Source of the DNA: Methanohalophilus levihalophilus
Lineage (GTDB): Archaea; Halobacteriota; Methanosarcinia; Methanosarcinales; Methanosarcinaceae
DNA: 64,000 nt
Reading direction: 5' to 3'
Assembly: GCF_017874375.1 (NCBI RefSeq)
Contig: NZ_JAGGLK010000003.1
Span: 186,001 to 250,000, forward strand
Below, in pieces: positions 53,575 through 62,355 of this stretch (its first letter is position 1; each line of letters begins with the position of its first letter). A program made the translations under genes and the position numbers. A model generated the notes under the pieces. That model had not been told where the DNA came from and ran no database searches. It saw only the letters and a program-made list of their open reading frames with translations.

Positions 53575-54861
53575 TTATTTTTTCCGAAATACATATCCCA
53601 CTAAAATCGCTGCAATTGCAATAAGCACAGTGTATCCAGGCGTTTCTTCTTGAGGCGGCACGGGAGTCTCTGGCTCCTTTACATTGTGGCGTACTACAAG
53701 CGGTGTAGTTCGTGCAGCCCACTCCTTGTCTTTGTCTACATGACAGGAAAGACAGGCATATTCTAGGGTAATGTATGGATTAGCGTATTCATTCCCATCT
53801 TTTTGATCAAGATAAGTAAATTCGGCATTTTCACTACTATTGATCCTGAATAAGTGTGAACTTACATCTGCTAAATAGGGTGATGTGTTTACTGCAGATT
53901 TTACGTTCTTAGGCATATGGCAGTCTCCACATTCAACACCTGCAATTCCCATAATTGATTCTTCTTGTATTTCTGCAGCTGAGGGATGACAGTCGTCACA
54001 ATGAACAATTATTCCAAATTCTTCTATCTGGTTAGTGGCACCTTCATGTACGGGTCTATGAGGATCATGACATGTAGTACAATTTAGATCAGACATATTT
54101 CCCGATGCCAGTAATTCCTGATACTGCTCATGGTGCTTTACAAAACCTCCACTTGCAGGAATCTTGTCATCGTCGGGTCCACGCCTGTGGCATTGGCCAC
54201 AGAAAGCAGCACTTTCATCTACATTAATTGCAACACCCAGTATCCCCTTTTCTTCTACATGTTCACTACCGGGACCATGGCATGCTTCACATTGAATGCC
54301 TCTGAATTCCCATGAACCATTTATCCCTGGCAGGTTGTCCATCTTCCCATCATAGGATGCCCCTGTAGTATGGCAATTCTGGCAATCATATTCCAGTAGC
54401 TCTCCTGCATGATAATCCACCCATTCATCAGTCTCAAGGTTATATTGGTTTGAACCATTGATCTCTAGATTCTCTCCTGTCTTTGTTATGATGTATCCTT
54501 GGTCGTTCATGTATCTGGCTTTCCAGCCCCAACCACCAATAACATAAAGTATGTCACTTTCTGCGTAACCTTCCGGCATTGGAAGATCTGGCCTAATTCC
54601 AAGAGCTTCCTGGGGAGTCATAATCTTATATTTATGACCTGATGCGTTCCATTCTTCGTATATTTCCTGATGACATACTTTGCATTCATCAGCTCCGATA
54701 TACATGGCCCCCTCTACTGGCATCACAACTGGCGTCTTTTGATCACCAATTACATAGTTTTCTGCAATTACAGGCATGGAAAAAAGAATGATAGTGATTA
54801 AAGCGGCTGTCATTGCTATCTGAATCGTATTGTATTTTTTATTCATTGAAGTACCCCACAA
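53575..54861 (-). CDS. octaheme cytochrome c with PGF-CTERM-like anchor
   Basis: A 428-residue exported multiheme cytochrome. After a signal peptide (residues about 12-32), eight CxxCH sites are seen: CKVCH, CQNCH, CEACH, CGQCH, CTTCH, CDDCH, CGDCH and CLSCH. The order and spacing recall cytochrome c-554/NrfB-like proteins. The C-terminus TPGYTVLIAIAAILVGYVF then RKK looks like a PGF-CTERM sorting signal used by archaeosortase. It shares a strand with the DUF4405 gene 51 bases upstream. Residues encoded by 54276-54412 are duplicated at 62076-62212. Probable role: electron transfer at the cell surface. Confidence 0.85.
   Translation of the reverse strand: MWGTSMNKKYNTIQIAMTAALITIILFSMPVIAENYVIGDQKTPVVMPVEGAMYIGADECKVCHQEIYEEWNASGHKYKIMTPQEALGIRPDLPMPEGYAESDILYVIGGWGWKARYMNDQGYIITKTGENLEINGSNQYNLETDEWVDYHAGELLEYDCQNCHTTGASYDGKMDNLPGINGSWEFRGIQCEACHGPGSEHVEEKGILGVAINVDESAAFCGQCHRRGPDDDKIPASGGFVKHHEQYQELLASGNMSDLNCTTCHDPHRPVHEGATNQIEEFGIIVHCDDCHPSAAEIQEESIMGIAGVECGDCHMPKNVKSAVNTSPYLADVSSHLFRINSSENAEFTYLDQKDGNEYANPYITLEYACLSCHVDKDKEWAARTTPLVVRHNVKEPETPVPPQEETPGYTVLIAIAAILVGYVFRKK
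54276..54412 (-). repeat. 137-bp inverted duplication, copy 1 (inside the octaheme cytochrome gene)
   Basis: This segment, read on the minus strand, is identical over 137 bases to 62076-62212 on the plus strand. It covers the second and third CxxCH sites of the octaheme gene. Identity ends abruptly at both sides. Confidence 0.9.
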
Positions 54862-54912
54862 AATGCTTTTTGTTAACTAACTTTTGTTGAAACATATCAA
54901 AATATGACACCT

Positions 54913-55224
54913 TTAATTAAGAAAAATGATGTGGTGGAGTATCACCCCAAAGAATAGTAACAAGCAAGCTAGTACGTAGAGTACGCTAAACAATCTCCTC
55001 TGCTTGTGATCAGGCATTAAGGCTTCATAAATTTTCAGTATTGATTTCCAATGCAAATACATGTGGGCTAAAATTAAGAAAACCAACAGCAATCCAAGAT
55101 AGAGATGGAGATCTCCATAGAGGTGCATTTCGAGTAACAAGGAAAGTCCGATTCCGACTAAACCCATCAGATCCAAGAACATCAAGGCTTCTATCAGAAA
55201 ATTAAGTTTTATTTTTTTGATAAT
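54913..55224 (-). CDS. DUF4405-like b-type cytochrome membrane protein, start unclear
   Basis: The family-like frame reads IKLNFLIEALMFLDLMGLVG onward and is open from 55224 to the TAA at 54913, but has no ATG, GTG or TTG before the first TTG at 55185. Four helices carry many His (EMHLYGDLHLYLG, AHMYLHWK, LHHII), fitting a heme b protein of the DUF4405 type. An ATG at 55235 in another frame (MGDVLSKK) would join this frame if the A7 run at 55213-55219 were A8, which suggests a frameshift or sequence error. It probably partners the octaheme cytochrome. Confidence 0.6.
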   Translation of the reverse strand: MIKKIKLNFLIEALMFLDLMGLVGIGLSLLLEMHLYGDLHLYLGLLLVFLILAHMYLHWKSILKIYEALMPDHKQRRLFSVLYVLACLLLFFGVILHHIIFLN

Positions 55225-55312
55225 ACGTCCCCCATGTTAATTATAGATAAAGATACTATCTCTATTTTGTAATCGAAGTCCATAGTAATCAGATTCATAA
55301 TTTCTACAATTA

Positions 55313-56272
55313 TTACCGATCTACCGCTTCTGGATTAACAACATTTTGAGGATTGCCCTTCAAAAAGTTCTCCACATTTTCTACGCATGTGTATGTGCAC
55401 TCTTCAATGGACTCTTCCGACAGGAATGCAACATGTGGAGTTAGAACAACATTGTCAAACTGCATGAGTGGATTATCTGCTGAGAGAGGTTCTTCTTCAA
55501 AAACATCCAAACCTGCGCCCATAATTCCTTTTTCTTTAAGGACTTTAATCAATGCAGCTTCGTCAACAATCTTGCCTCTCGAAGCGTTGATTAATATTGA
55601 AGACGATTTCATTTTTGATAGTTCTTCTGCACCGATCATTTTTTCTGTATACTCCGTCAGTGGTACATGTAAAGTAACAATATCAGATTCTGAGAGGAGT
55701 GTATTTAGATCAACGAATTTTGTTCCCAATCGTGTTTCCCTTTCTGCATTTGGATGAGCAGTTGTAGAAAGGACATTCATATTGAAACCATGCGCTATCT
55801 GTATGACCCTTATACCAATGTTCCCAGTACCTATGACTCCTATTGTTTTGCCCATTAATTGGTTGCCGATATAATCCCTCCAATCGAATAAACCTTCTCG
55901 GATTTTGGCATCTGCCACGTGTAATTTTCTGAACATATTGAGTGCAACAGCAAAAACGAATTCTGCTACAGCATCAAAGGCATAAATAGGCACATTGGAG
56001 ATCAGGACTCCGTGTTCATTTGCTGATTTAACATCAATATGATCATATCCCGTTTGCCATACAGAGATCATCTTGAGGTTGGTAGCCTTCTCAAATGCCT
56101 CTTTTGAAAAACCATACCTACCACTCAAAACTATATCTGCATCATGAATCCTATCAATGAATTCACTCATGGATGGGGGCATCGTATCAAAGATACTAAG
56201 CTCTCCCAGCGCCTCTAATTTCCCCTTATATTCTTCAGGAAGGTATATTGGATCAGCAACTACAATTTTCAT
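55313..56272 (-). CDS. D-isomer-specific 2-hydroxyacid dehydrogenase
   Basis: A 319-residue NAD-dependent dehydrogenase. The nucleotide-binding GVIGTGNIGIRVIQIAHGF lies near residues 144-162; the catalytic Arg is in INASRGKIVDEAAL near 228, the Glu in LDVFEEEPLS near 255 and the His in LTPHVAFLSEESI near 277. It reduces 2-oxoacids or oxidises D-2-hydroxyacids; the substrate is unknown. Its ATG overlaps the stop of a YHS-domain gene. Confidence 0.9.
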   Translation of the reverse strand: MKIVVADPIYLPEEYKGKLEALGELSIFDTMPPSMSEFIDRIHDADIVLSGRYGFSKEAFEKATNLKMISVWQTGYDHIDVKSANEHGVLISNVPIYAFDAVAEFVFAVALNMFRKLHVADAKIREGLFDWRDYIGNQLMGKTIGVIGTGNIGIRVIQIAHGFNMNVLSTTAHPNAERETRLGTKFVDLNTLLSESDIVTLHVPLTEYTEKMIGAEELSKMKSSSILINASRGKIVDEAALIKVLKEKGIMGAGLDVFEEEPLSADNPLMQFDNVVLTPHVAFLSEESIEECTYTCVENVENFLKGNPQNVVNPEAVDR

Positions 56273-56460
56273 CAGTCCCCTCCTGAGAAAAACTCAATGT
56301 ATTTCTCCGGGTTTTCATCGAATTTTTTCTTGCATGAAAGTGAACAAAAATTGTAGGTTTTTCCTTTGTACTCACTTTTGAACTTCACAGCCTGCTCATC
56401 AAGTTTCATATGACACACAGGGTCCACAACAGCCATCAACCTCGGATCCAATACTCCCAT
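56272..56460 (-). CDS. YHS-domain protein 1
   Basis: A 62-residue YHS domain: VDPVCHMKLDEQAVKFKSEY near residues 11-30 and TYNFCSLSCKKKFDENPEKY near 34-53. YHS domains are small Cys-based metal-binding modules found near heavy-metal transporters. The start at 56460 follows GGAGATGGTGAT; an upstream ATG at 56484 is possible. It overlaps the dehydrogenase start (ATGA). Confidence 0.78.
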   Translation of the reverse strand: MGVLDPRLMAVVDPVCHMKLDEQAVKFKSEYKGKTYNFCSLSCKKKFDENPEKYIEFFSGGD

Positions 56461-56501
56461 AATATCACCATCTCCCAATATCAATGTAGATTTTCTGACA
56501 A

Positions 56502-56678
56502 TTAACTAACTAAATGCACTTTTTCTGGATTTTCATCGAATTTTTTCTTGCACGAAAGGGAACAGAAATAGTATGTTTTTCCTTCGTATTCACTTTTGAA
56601 TTTTGCAGTTCTTTTGTCAATTTTCATGCCACAAACAGGATCTTTAACTTCAATCACCTTTGTGTCTATATCCATCAT
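56502..56678 (-). CDS. YHS-domain protein 2
   Basis: A 58-residue YHS domain (VKDPVCGMKIDKRTAKFKSE, YYFCSLSCKKKFDENPEK), about as similar to the next protein as a recent duplicate. The start at 56678 follows GGGGAATGATGG; the longer reading from 56825 adds basic sequence that is not part of the family. It heads the YHS-YHS-dehydrogenase unit. Confidence 0.75.
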   Translation of the reverse strand: MMDIDTKVIEVKDPVCGMKIDKRTAKFKSEYEGKTYYFCSLSCKKKFDENPEKVHLVS

Positions 56679-56922
56679 TATACCATCATTCCCCAATATC
56701 AGTATATGATTATACCATTTGTTAAATATTCTGTTTTGTAGAAATCCAAATTTGAATTTAATGGCCGTAAAAATTCTCCTACGATGTATGCCAACACTAT
56801 AATTTTTAACTAGGTTTGTTAACAACTTAAAATAAAGAAAATTATTTTAAATCAGTTGGGATGTGCATGTTGAGATTACCAATAGTTAAATCACGCTGAA
56901 AATGCAAAAAAATAGGCTTATA

Positions 56923-58233
56923 TCAAGTTACTTTATGAGTACTTCCAATCGCATGTGTTTGTAAAAATAATTTCATTCCAATAAAAATAAGACCCATCAT
57001 GGTTAGTGCTACAACAACCAATAATATGTCAGTGGATGCTTTTATCAACAAGAATGCACCGAGAACAACTACATCAAGAACGATCGCTGTAATAACAACA
57101 TATGATCTGATCTTAATTTTATTTCGCATATTGCGCAAAAGACCCCAATGCATAATAATATCCATTACTAGATAAAAAATTGCTCCAAGGGATGCAATCC
57201 TGCTTAAATCAAAAAAGATTGTTAATAGGATGGCAACAACAATTGTGTATACAAGAGTATGCTTCTGGATGTCTCCTGGCATGCCAAAATGTCTGTGTGG
57301 TATTAAATTCATATCTGTTAGCATGGCAAGCATGCGAGACACTGCAAAGACACTAGCAATTACACCTGAAACAGTTGCAATAATTGCTAATGCTACGGTA
57401 AACCACAAACCATAGGTGCCAAAAACCGGTTTTGCTGCTTCCGCCAGTGCGAAGTCTTTTGCTTCAATGATTTCAGGAAGTGCAAGATTACCTGCCACTG
57501 CAAATGACACTAAAAGATAAATGGTTGCACAAATTGCTAGGGAAATAACTATTGCCCGGCTTACGTTATGATGAGGATCTACAATCTCTGAGCCACTGTT
57601 AGTGATCGTTGTAAACCCTTTGTAAGCAAGTACAGCCAATGCTACGGCTGCTAAATATCCCTCTGTAGTTGCTTCCATTGACCCTAGAGACGTGCTAGTA
57701 AAAGAAAAATCTGCAAGCCACAGCCCAATAATTCCAAAGATAGAGATTCCGGCTATTTTGGCTAAAGACATAAAGAATGAAATTTTTCCTATCAAGCGGT
57801 TACTAGAGATATTGATTGCGAATGCAAAGATAAGTAGTCCAACACCTAAAAGTGGCACAAGGAAGCTCCCTTGATCGATATTAAACAATTGAATTGTATA
57901 TGTCCCAAAAGTACGAGCAACAAGGCTTTCATTAATCACCATCGAAAAAGCCATCAATAAAGCACCAAAACCAGTTACTACACCTTTTCCATATGCTTTT
58001 TCCAAGTACATGGCAATTCCACCGGCTGATGGATAGGTATTGGAAAATTTGATATAAGAATATGCGCTGAAAGCAGCCACAATTGCGCCTATAAAAAATA
58101 TGATGGGAAATGATGTCCCAGCTAATTCTGCGACTTGTCCCAGTATTGCGAATATACCTGCACCAATCATTACACCAGTGCCTAAAGACACAGCACCAGT
58201 TAGCGTCAAACTATTTGGTTTATATCGATTCAT
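56923..58233 (-). CDS. APC-family amino acid permease
   Basis: A 436-residue transporter with about twelve membrane segments. The family segment GAVSLGTGVMIGAGIFAILG lies at residues 13-32 and GSEIVDPHHNVSRAIVISLA near 212-231 (EI..P loop). It probably moves an amino acid or polyamine; substrate unknown. It is preceded by the CopB-type gene but has its own gap of 94 bases. Confidence 0.85.
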   Translation of the reverse strand: MNRYKPNSLTLTGAVSLGTGVMIGAGIFAILGQVAELAGTSFPIIFFIGAIVAAFSAYSYIKFSNTYPSAGGIAMYLEKAYGKGVVTGFGALLMAFSMVINESLVARTFGTYTIQLFNIDQGSFLVPLLGVGLLIFAFAINISSNRLIGKISFFMSLAKIAGISIFGIIGLWLADFSFTSTSLGSMEATTEGYLAAVALAVLAYKGFTTITNSGSEIVDPHHNVSRAIVISLAICATIYLLVSFAVAGNLALPEIIEAKDFALAEAAKPVFGTYGLWFTVALAIIATVSGVIASVFAVSRMLAMLTDMNLIPHRHFGMPGDIQKHTLVYTIVVAILLTIFFDLSRIASLGAIFYLVMDIIMHWGLLRNMRNKIKIRSYVVITAIVLDVVVLGAFLLIKASTDILLVVVALTMMGLIFIGMKLFLQTHAIGSTHKVT

Positions 58234-58327
58234 TTTTGGTTCTTTAAAAATCTAAATATCCGTAAAATACTCGAAATTTTCCTAATTTTCGATTTCAGTA
58301 CTCACCAATCTATGATTGAAAACATTT

Positions 58328-60361
58328 TTAGTTCATTTTTAGAGATTTTGCATTTATGGCAACTATTACTGTACTAAGACTCATAAGAATAGCTCCAAAT
58401 GCAGGAGTTAGTAATATTCCATAGCTAAAGAGAACGCCAGCAGCCAAGGGAATAGCAAAAGCATTATATCCAGTTGCCCAGACAAGATTCTGAAACATCT
58501 TTGAGTAAGTTTTTCTTGAAAGGGTAATGATGTCTACCGCATCCCTAGGATCATTCCTGACCAAGATTATATCTGCACTTTCAATAGCTACATCAGTTCC
58601 GGCCCCAATGGCCATTCCTACATCTGCCTGGACAAGGGCAGGGGCATCATTTACCCCATCTCCCACCATTGCCACAGTATACTTTTCCTGAATTTCTTTT
58701 ATAGTCTGAGATTTTTCATGAGGCAAAACTTCAGCAAAATAATCATCAAGATCGATTTCTTCAGCTACCCACTGAGCAACGAACCGGTTGTCCCCAGTAA
58801 GCATCATACACTTTATATCCATAGATTTAAGCTTCTCAATCGCTTCTTTTGATTCTTTTCTTATGATGTCTGCAAGTCCCAACGCACCCAGTGGTCTATC
58901 ATCTTCAAGCAAAAAAACAACGGTTTTACCTTGTTGTTCAATCTTTTCTACTTGTTCATTTTTTATTTCAATTCCATTTTCTTTAAGATATCCTGGACTA
59001 ACGACTTTCAATTTTCTTCCTTGGACCGAACCTTCGACACCTTTTCCTGGAATTGAGTTAAAATCTTCAATTTTAACTAGTTCAAAGTTTTGTTCTTTTG
59101 CACTGTTTACTACCCCAAGGGCAATGGGATGCTCTGAATTGGATTCCATAGACGCAGACAATTTCAATATTTCATCTATATCTGTATCTGCAAGAGGCAC
59201 TATATCTGTGACTCCAAACTTACCTTCTGTAAGTGTTCCGGTTTTGTCAAAAACAATAGCTTGAAGATTCCTTGCTCTTTCAAAAGCTTGTCTTTCTCTG
59301 ATTAATAGTCCCGACCCTGCTGCCAACGATGTGGATACTGCAACAACAAGGGGAATTGCTAGACCCAAAGCATGTGGACATGCTATTACCATAACAGTAA
59401 CTGCCCTCTCAAGAGCAAAAACAAATTCCTGACCAAAAGACAACCATGCCAAAAGAGTTATTGTACCAACACTTATGGCTATGATTGTAAGCACCAGAGC
59501 AGCCTTGTTTGCTAAATCCTGTGTCTTGGATTTACTTTCCTGTGCAGTCCTAACAAGTTCAATAACTTGGTTCAGATATGTATCCGTCCCAGTTTTCTTG
59601 ACTTCTACCTGCATGGATCCCTCGCCATTAATTGCTCCCCCGATAACCTCGTCCCCGCCTTTCTTGGATACCGGTTTGGATTCCCCTGTCAGCATTGCTT
59701 CGTTAACACTGGTTTCTCCCTCAATCACAATCCCGTCTATGGGTATCTTCTCACCAGGCTTGACAAGTACTCTGTCTCCAATCTTCAGTTCATCCACACG
59801 AATATCGACTGTATCTCCATCTTTTATAAGGTGAGCTTCGGATGGCATTATCTTTACCAGTTCTTCCAGAGCCCTTGAAGCGCCCAAGACAGAACGCATT
59901 TCGGTCCAGTGACCTAGAAGCATGACATCTATTAATGTAACAAGTTCCCAGAAAAAGAACTTCCCTGGTAATCCAAAAACTACTGCAGAACTGTAGAAGT
60001 AGGCCACACTTATAGCAATTGCAATAAGCGCCATCATACCCGGCTGTCTAGTTTTTAGTTCGCTAATGATCCCTTTAAGGAAAGGATATCCTCCATAAAA
60101 ATAAATTACTGAAGCAAGTATAAAGAGAACAAAAATTGAGCCAAAGAACTTAAACTCAAATCCTAAAAATGTTTGAATTGCAGGTGATAGGATAAGAACT
60201 GGAAACGTGAGAATAAATGAAACAATAAATCTCTTTTTGAAGTCTTCCATCATCATTGCATGATGGTTTTTACCTTCATGTTCCATCTCGTGCATTTCGT
60301 GATCATGAGGCATGTTGTCATCTGAATCGTAATTTTCTGCTGCGCTCATTTCTGGTTTCAT
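58328..60361 (-). CDS. copB: copper-type P1B ATPase (CopB-like, CPH motif)
   Basis: A 677-residue heavy-metal ATPase. The N-terminus is His/Met-rich (PHDHEMHEMEHEGKNHHAMM). The transmembrane metal site is CPH (MVIACPHALGLAIPLV near residue 325), typical of the CopB/P1B-3 group, with the phosphorylation motif VFDKTGTLTEG near 372, SEHPIALG near 411 and MVGDGVNDAPAL near 566. It should export copper or silver. An AGGAGG ribosome site precedes the start. The neighbouring YHS proteins fit a metal-handling role. Confidence 0.9.
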   Translation of the reverse strand: MKPEMSAAENYDSDDNMPHDHEMHEMEHEGKNHHAMMMEDFKKRFIVSFILTFPVLILSPAIQTFLGFEFKFFGSIFVLFILASVIYFYGGYPFLKGIISELKTRQPGMMALIAIAISVAYFYSSAVVFGLPGKFFFWELVTLIDVMLLGHWTEMRSVLGASRALEELVKIMPSEAHLIKDGDTVDIRVDELKIGDRVLVKPGEKIPIDGIVIEGETSVNEAMLTGESKPVSKKGGDEVIGGAINGEGSMQVEVKKTGTDTYLNQVIELVRTAQESKSKTQDLANKAALVLTIIAISVGTITLLAWLSFGQEFVFALERAVTVMVIACPHALGLAIPLVVAVSTSLAAGSGLLIRERQAFERARNLQAIVFDKTGTLTEGKFGVTDIVPLADTDIDEILKLSASMESNSEHPIALGVVNSAKEQNFELVKIEDFNSIPGKGVEGSVQGRKLKVVSPGYLKENGIEIKNEQVEKIEQQGKTVVFLLEDDRPLGALGLADIIRKESKEAIEKLKSMDIKCMMLTGDNRFVAQWVAEEIDLDDYFAEVLPHEKSQTIKEIQEKYTVAMVGDGVNDAPALVQADVGMAIGAGTDVAIESADIILVRNDPRDAVDIITLSRKTYSKMFQNLVWATGYNAFAIPLAAGVLFSYGILLTPAFGAILMSLSTVIVAINAKSLKMN

Positions 60362-60380
60362 CCTTTGACGCCTCCTCTAA

Positions 60381-60626
60381 TTAAGCAAATTTATTATAAA
60401 GTACCCCGAACAAATATGCGAAAATAAATGAAATGATTGCAGCTTCGATCATCCCGGCAATTATGCCAGTTGGGGTTAATGAGAAGAACATATGCCATTG
60501 TTGCATCATCTCGAAAGCACCCGTGTAAATTCCAAAATTTCCAAGTATTCCGAGTAAAAGCATTACTATTGCAGCAACTATTGCTGCAGCCAAGCTGAAA
60601 GCTAATGATTTTAATTGTTGTGTCAT
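60381..60626 (-). CDS. DUF5676-like small membrane protein, second copy
   Basis: An 81-residue paralogue of the protein at 51167-51409, with two membrane helices (about 8-32 and 51-76) and MMQQWHMFFSLTPTGIIAGM between them. It lies 19 bases upstream of copB in the same direction and is probably co-transcribed with it, which hints at a role in metal stress. Confidence 0.68.
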   Translation of the reverse strand: MTQQLKSLAFSLAAAIVAAIVMLLLGILGNFGIYTGAFEMMQQWHMFFSLTPTGIIAGMIEAAIISFIFAYLFGVLYNKFA

Positions 60627-61073
60627 TTTTTCCCTCCCCCTTGATTAATAACATTCAAATTGCTGAATCATGGTGTTTCAGAGTTTTGTATTGCAAAAAA
60701 CATACTTTCCATGTTTGCAGACTGCTTTCCACAATCAAATCTTACTTTGATTTATAAAAAGTTATTCAGTGAAAGTTTGTAATTGAGTTCTACAAGGATC
60801 GTAAATAAAATTTCGCAAGATGTAGCTCAGATCCTTTTAAAAATAACTAAGTTGCTAAAATGCTTTGGATTCGATAAGACCCAACATTGGTGCTATCAAC
60901 ATGTACTCTTTGAGTATCTGAATGGAAAACCAATGTTATGGGTTTTTGTTAATATTCTGAACCTATAGCAATAAGATTAATTTGCTTACCATTAACTAAT
61001 TAGAATAACTTCAAGTTCGTATTTTTTCCTAAAAAACAAATCATTATATTGTTCATTACGATCATTAATTGCT
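60627..61073. other. intergenic region between the copB unit and the YnfA pair
   Basis: About 450 AT-rich bases. One open frame (60783-60968) starts only with TTG and ends in TAG; it has no ribosome site and matches nothing I know. No clear RNA structure. Confidence 0.4.
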
Positions 61074-61454
61074 ATGAAGATAAAAATTGAATTTAGATGC
61101 ATCTCCAAAAGCAGATGTGTTCTCTCTACTATTCCTTTGTTCATCCTTGCAGGTCTTTTTGAAATTGGGGGCGTGTATATGTTTTGGTTATGGTTACGTG
61201 AGAGTAAAGAGTTTATTTTTGTATTTTTTGGAGTTGTAGCCATGTGTTTATATGGCATAGTTCCGACTTTTCAGCCTTCTCGCTTCCATAGGGTACATGC
61301 AACTTATGGAGGGATATTTGCCGTTCTGGCGCTCTTATGGGGTTGGATATTTGATAAAACTCCTCCTGATATCTATGACACAATGGGAATCTTGGCAATT
61401 CTTATTGGTGCAGCGATAATATTCTACTGGCCAAGGAAAGATGATGTAGCATGA
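61074..61454 (+). CDS. YnfA-family membrane protein 1
   Basis: A 126-residue protein of the YnfA/UPF0060 family with four membrane helices: FILAGLFEIGGVYMFWLWLR near residues 23-42, GVVAMCLYGIVPTFQPSRFH near 53-72, VHATYGGIFAVLALLWGW and a last helix ending FYWPRK. YnfA proteins resemble small multidrug efflux subunits. The first 16 residues may be non-native. Its stop overlaps the next gene start (ATGA). Confidence 0.82.
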   Translation: MKIKIEFRCISKSRCVLSTIPLFILAGLFEIGGVYMFWLWLRESKEFIFVFFGVVAMCLYGIVPTFQPSRFHRVHATYGGIFAVLALLWGWIFDKTPPDIYDTMGILAILIGAAIIFYWPRKDDVA

Positions 61455-61780
61455 TTGACACAAAGGTTTCCATATCATTATTTTTTCTAGCATCGTTATT
61501 TGAAATTGGTGGTGGATATTTAATATGGTTGTGGCTGCGAGAAAATAAAAGATTAGTAGTGGGATTGTTAGGCGGATTACTATTGTCCATCTACGGAATC
61601 ATTTCAACTTTGCAACCGGCACATTTTGGAAGAGTGCATGCTGCACATGGTGGGATATTTATAGTCTTATCCATTCTTTGGGGAGCTTTTGTTGAAAAGG
61701 AAAATCCAGATAGGTATGAAATGATTGGAGCACTAATTGCACTCATTGGGGTTTTTGTAATATTTTACACTCCACGATAA
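61451..61780 (+). CDS. YnfA-family membrane protein 2
   Basis: A 109-residue tandem paralogue of the preceding gene (FFLASLFEIGGGYLIWLWLR at 11-30, VHAAHGGIFIVLSILWGAFV near 72-91). The pair overlap by four bases, so they probably form a heterodimeric transporter, as in paired SMR proteins. Confidence 0.85.
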   Translation: MIDTKVSISLFFLASLFEIGGGYLIWLWLRENKRLVVGLLGGLLLSIYGIISTLQPAHFGRVHAAHGGIFIVLSILWGAFVEKENPDRYEMIGALIALIGVFVIFYTPR

Positions 61781-62075
61781 CATTTTATTCCATTATTTGA
61801 TTTGTGTATGGATCCTGTATGATCTAGAAATCTTCATTAGCAAGTTGATTTTTGCAAATTTTGTAGTATTGTTTCTGCCTCAGAAATCAATACTCTCAAT
61901 GTCCATACGTGACAAAGATTGTTACTGTCGGGTAGAATCGGTTACCAAAAAAAGTCCACCCTTTTACTATTAAAAGCTGCTATCCTTCATTCATATTTTT
62001 TACACATTGTAGGTTTCAGAAGCATGAATGCAAATAAATTTTTCCTCATTTGCTTAATAAAACTATTATTTGTTT
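61781..62075. other. intergenic region before the cytochrome fragment
   Basis: AT-rich. No gene, RNA structure or clear promoter seen. Confidence 0.4.
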
Positions 62076-62212
62076 TCATGCAGGAGAGCTACTGGAATAT
62101 GATTGCCAGAATTGCCATACTACAGGGGCATCCTATGATGGGAAGATGGACAACCTGCCAGGGATAAATGGTTCATGGGAATTCAGAGGCATTCAATGTG
62201 AAGCATGCCATG
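62076..62212 (+). pseudogene. 137-bp inverted duplication, copy 2 (fragment of the octaheme cytochrome)
   Basis: Identical to the minus strand of 54276-54412. It encodes GELLEYDCQNCHTTGASYDG and onward to CEACH in frame, with no promoter, start or signal peptide, then runs into unrelated codons and stops at 62277. A gene fragment, not a functional cytochrome. Confidence 0.88.
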
Positions 62213-62355
62213 CTACAGACAGTAAAGATGGATTGGAAGATGATGGTTATAGAGTTGTTATTACCAAGGATCTTTAACATTTTCCTTCCTTCCTTTCATC
62301 TGGCTCAAGTCAATATGTTTAATTGTTTTTAATTAAATGTTATTTTTGAGGATTT

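Noticed and set aside
53471-53653. 60-codon plus-strand ORF after the AarF gene
   Set aside because: It runs into the 3' end of the octaheme cytochrome gene on the other strand and has no family features.
60783-60968. 61-codon ORF ending in TAG, considered as a third amber case
   Set aside because: It has only a TTG start, no ribosome site and no recognisable protein, and only one codon separates the TAG from a TAA, so it adds no evidence.
62050-62277. Functional small diheme cytochrome
   Set aside because: It lacks signal peptide, promoter and start context, and 137 bases are an exact copy of part of the octaheme gene; a fragment is the simpler reading.
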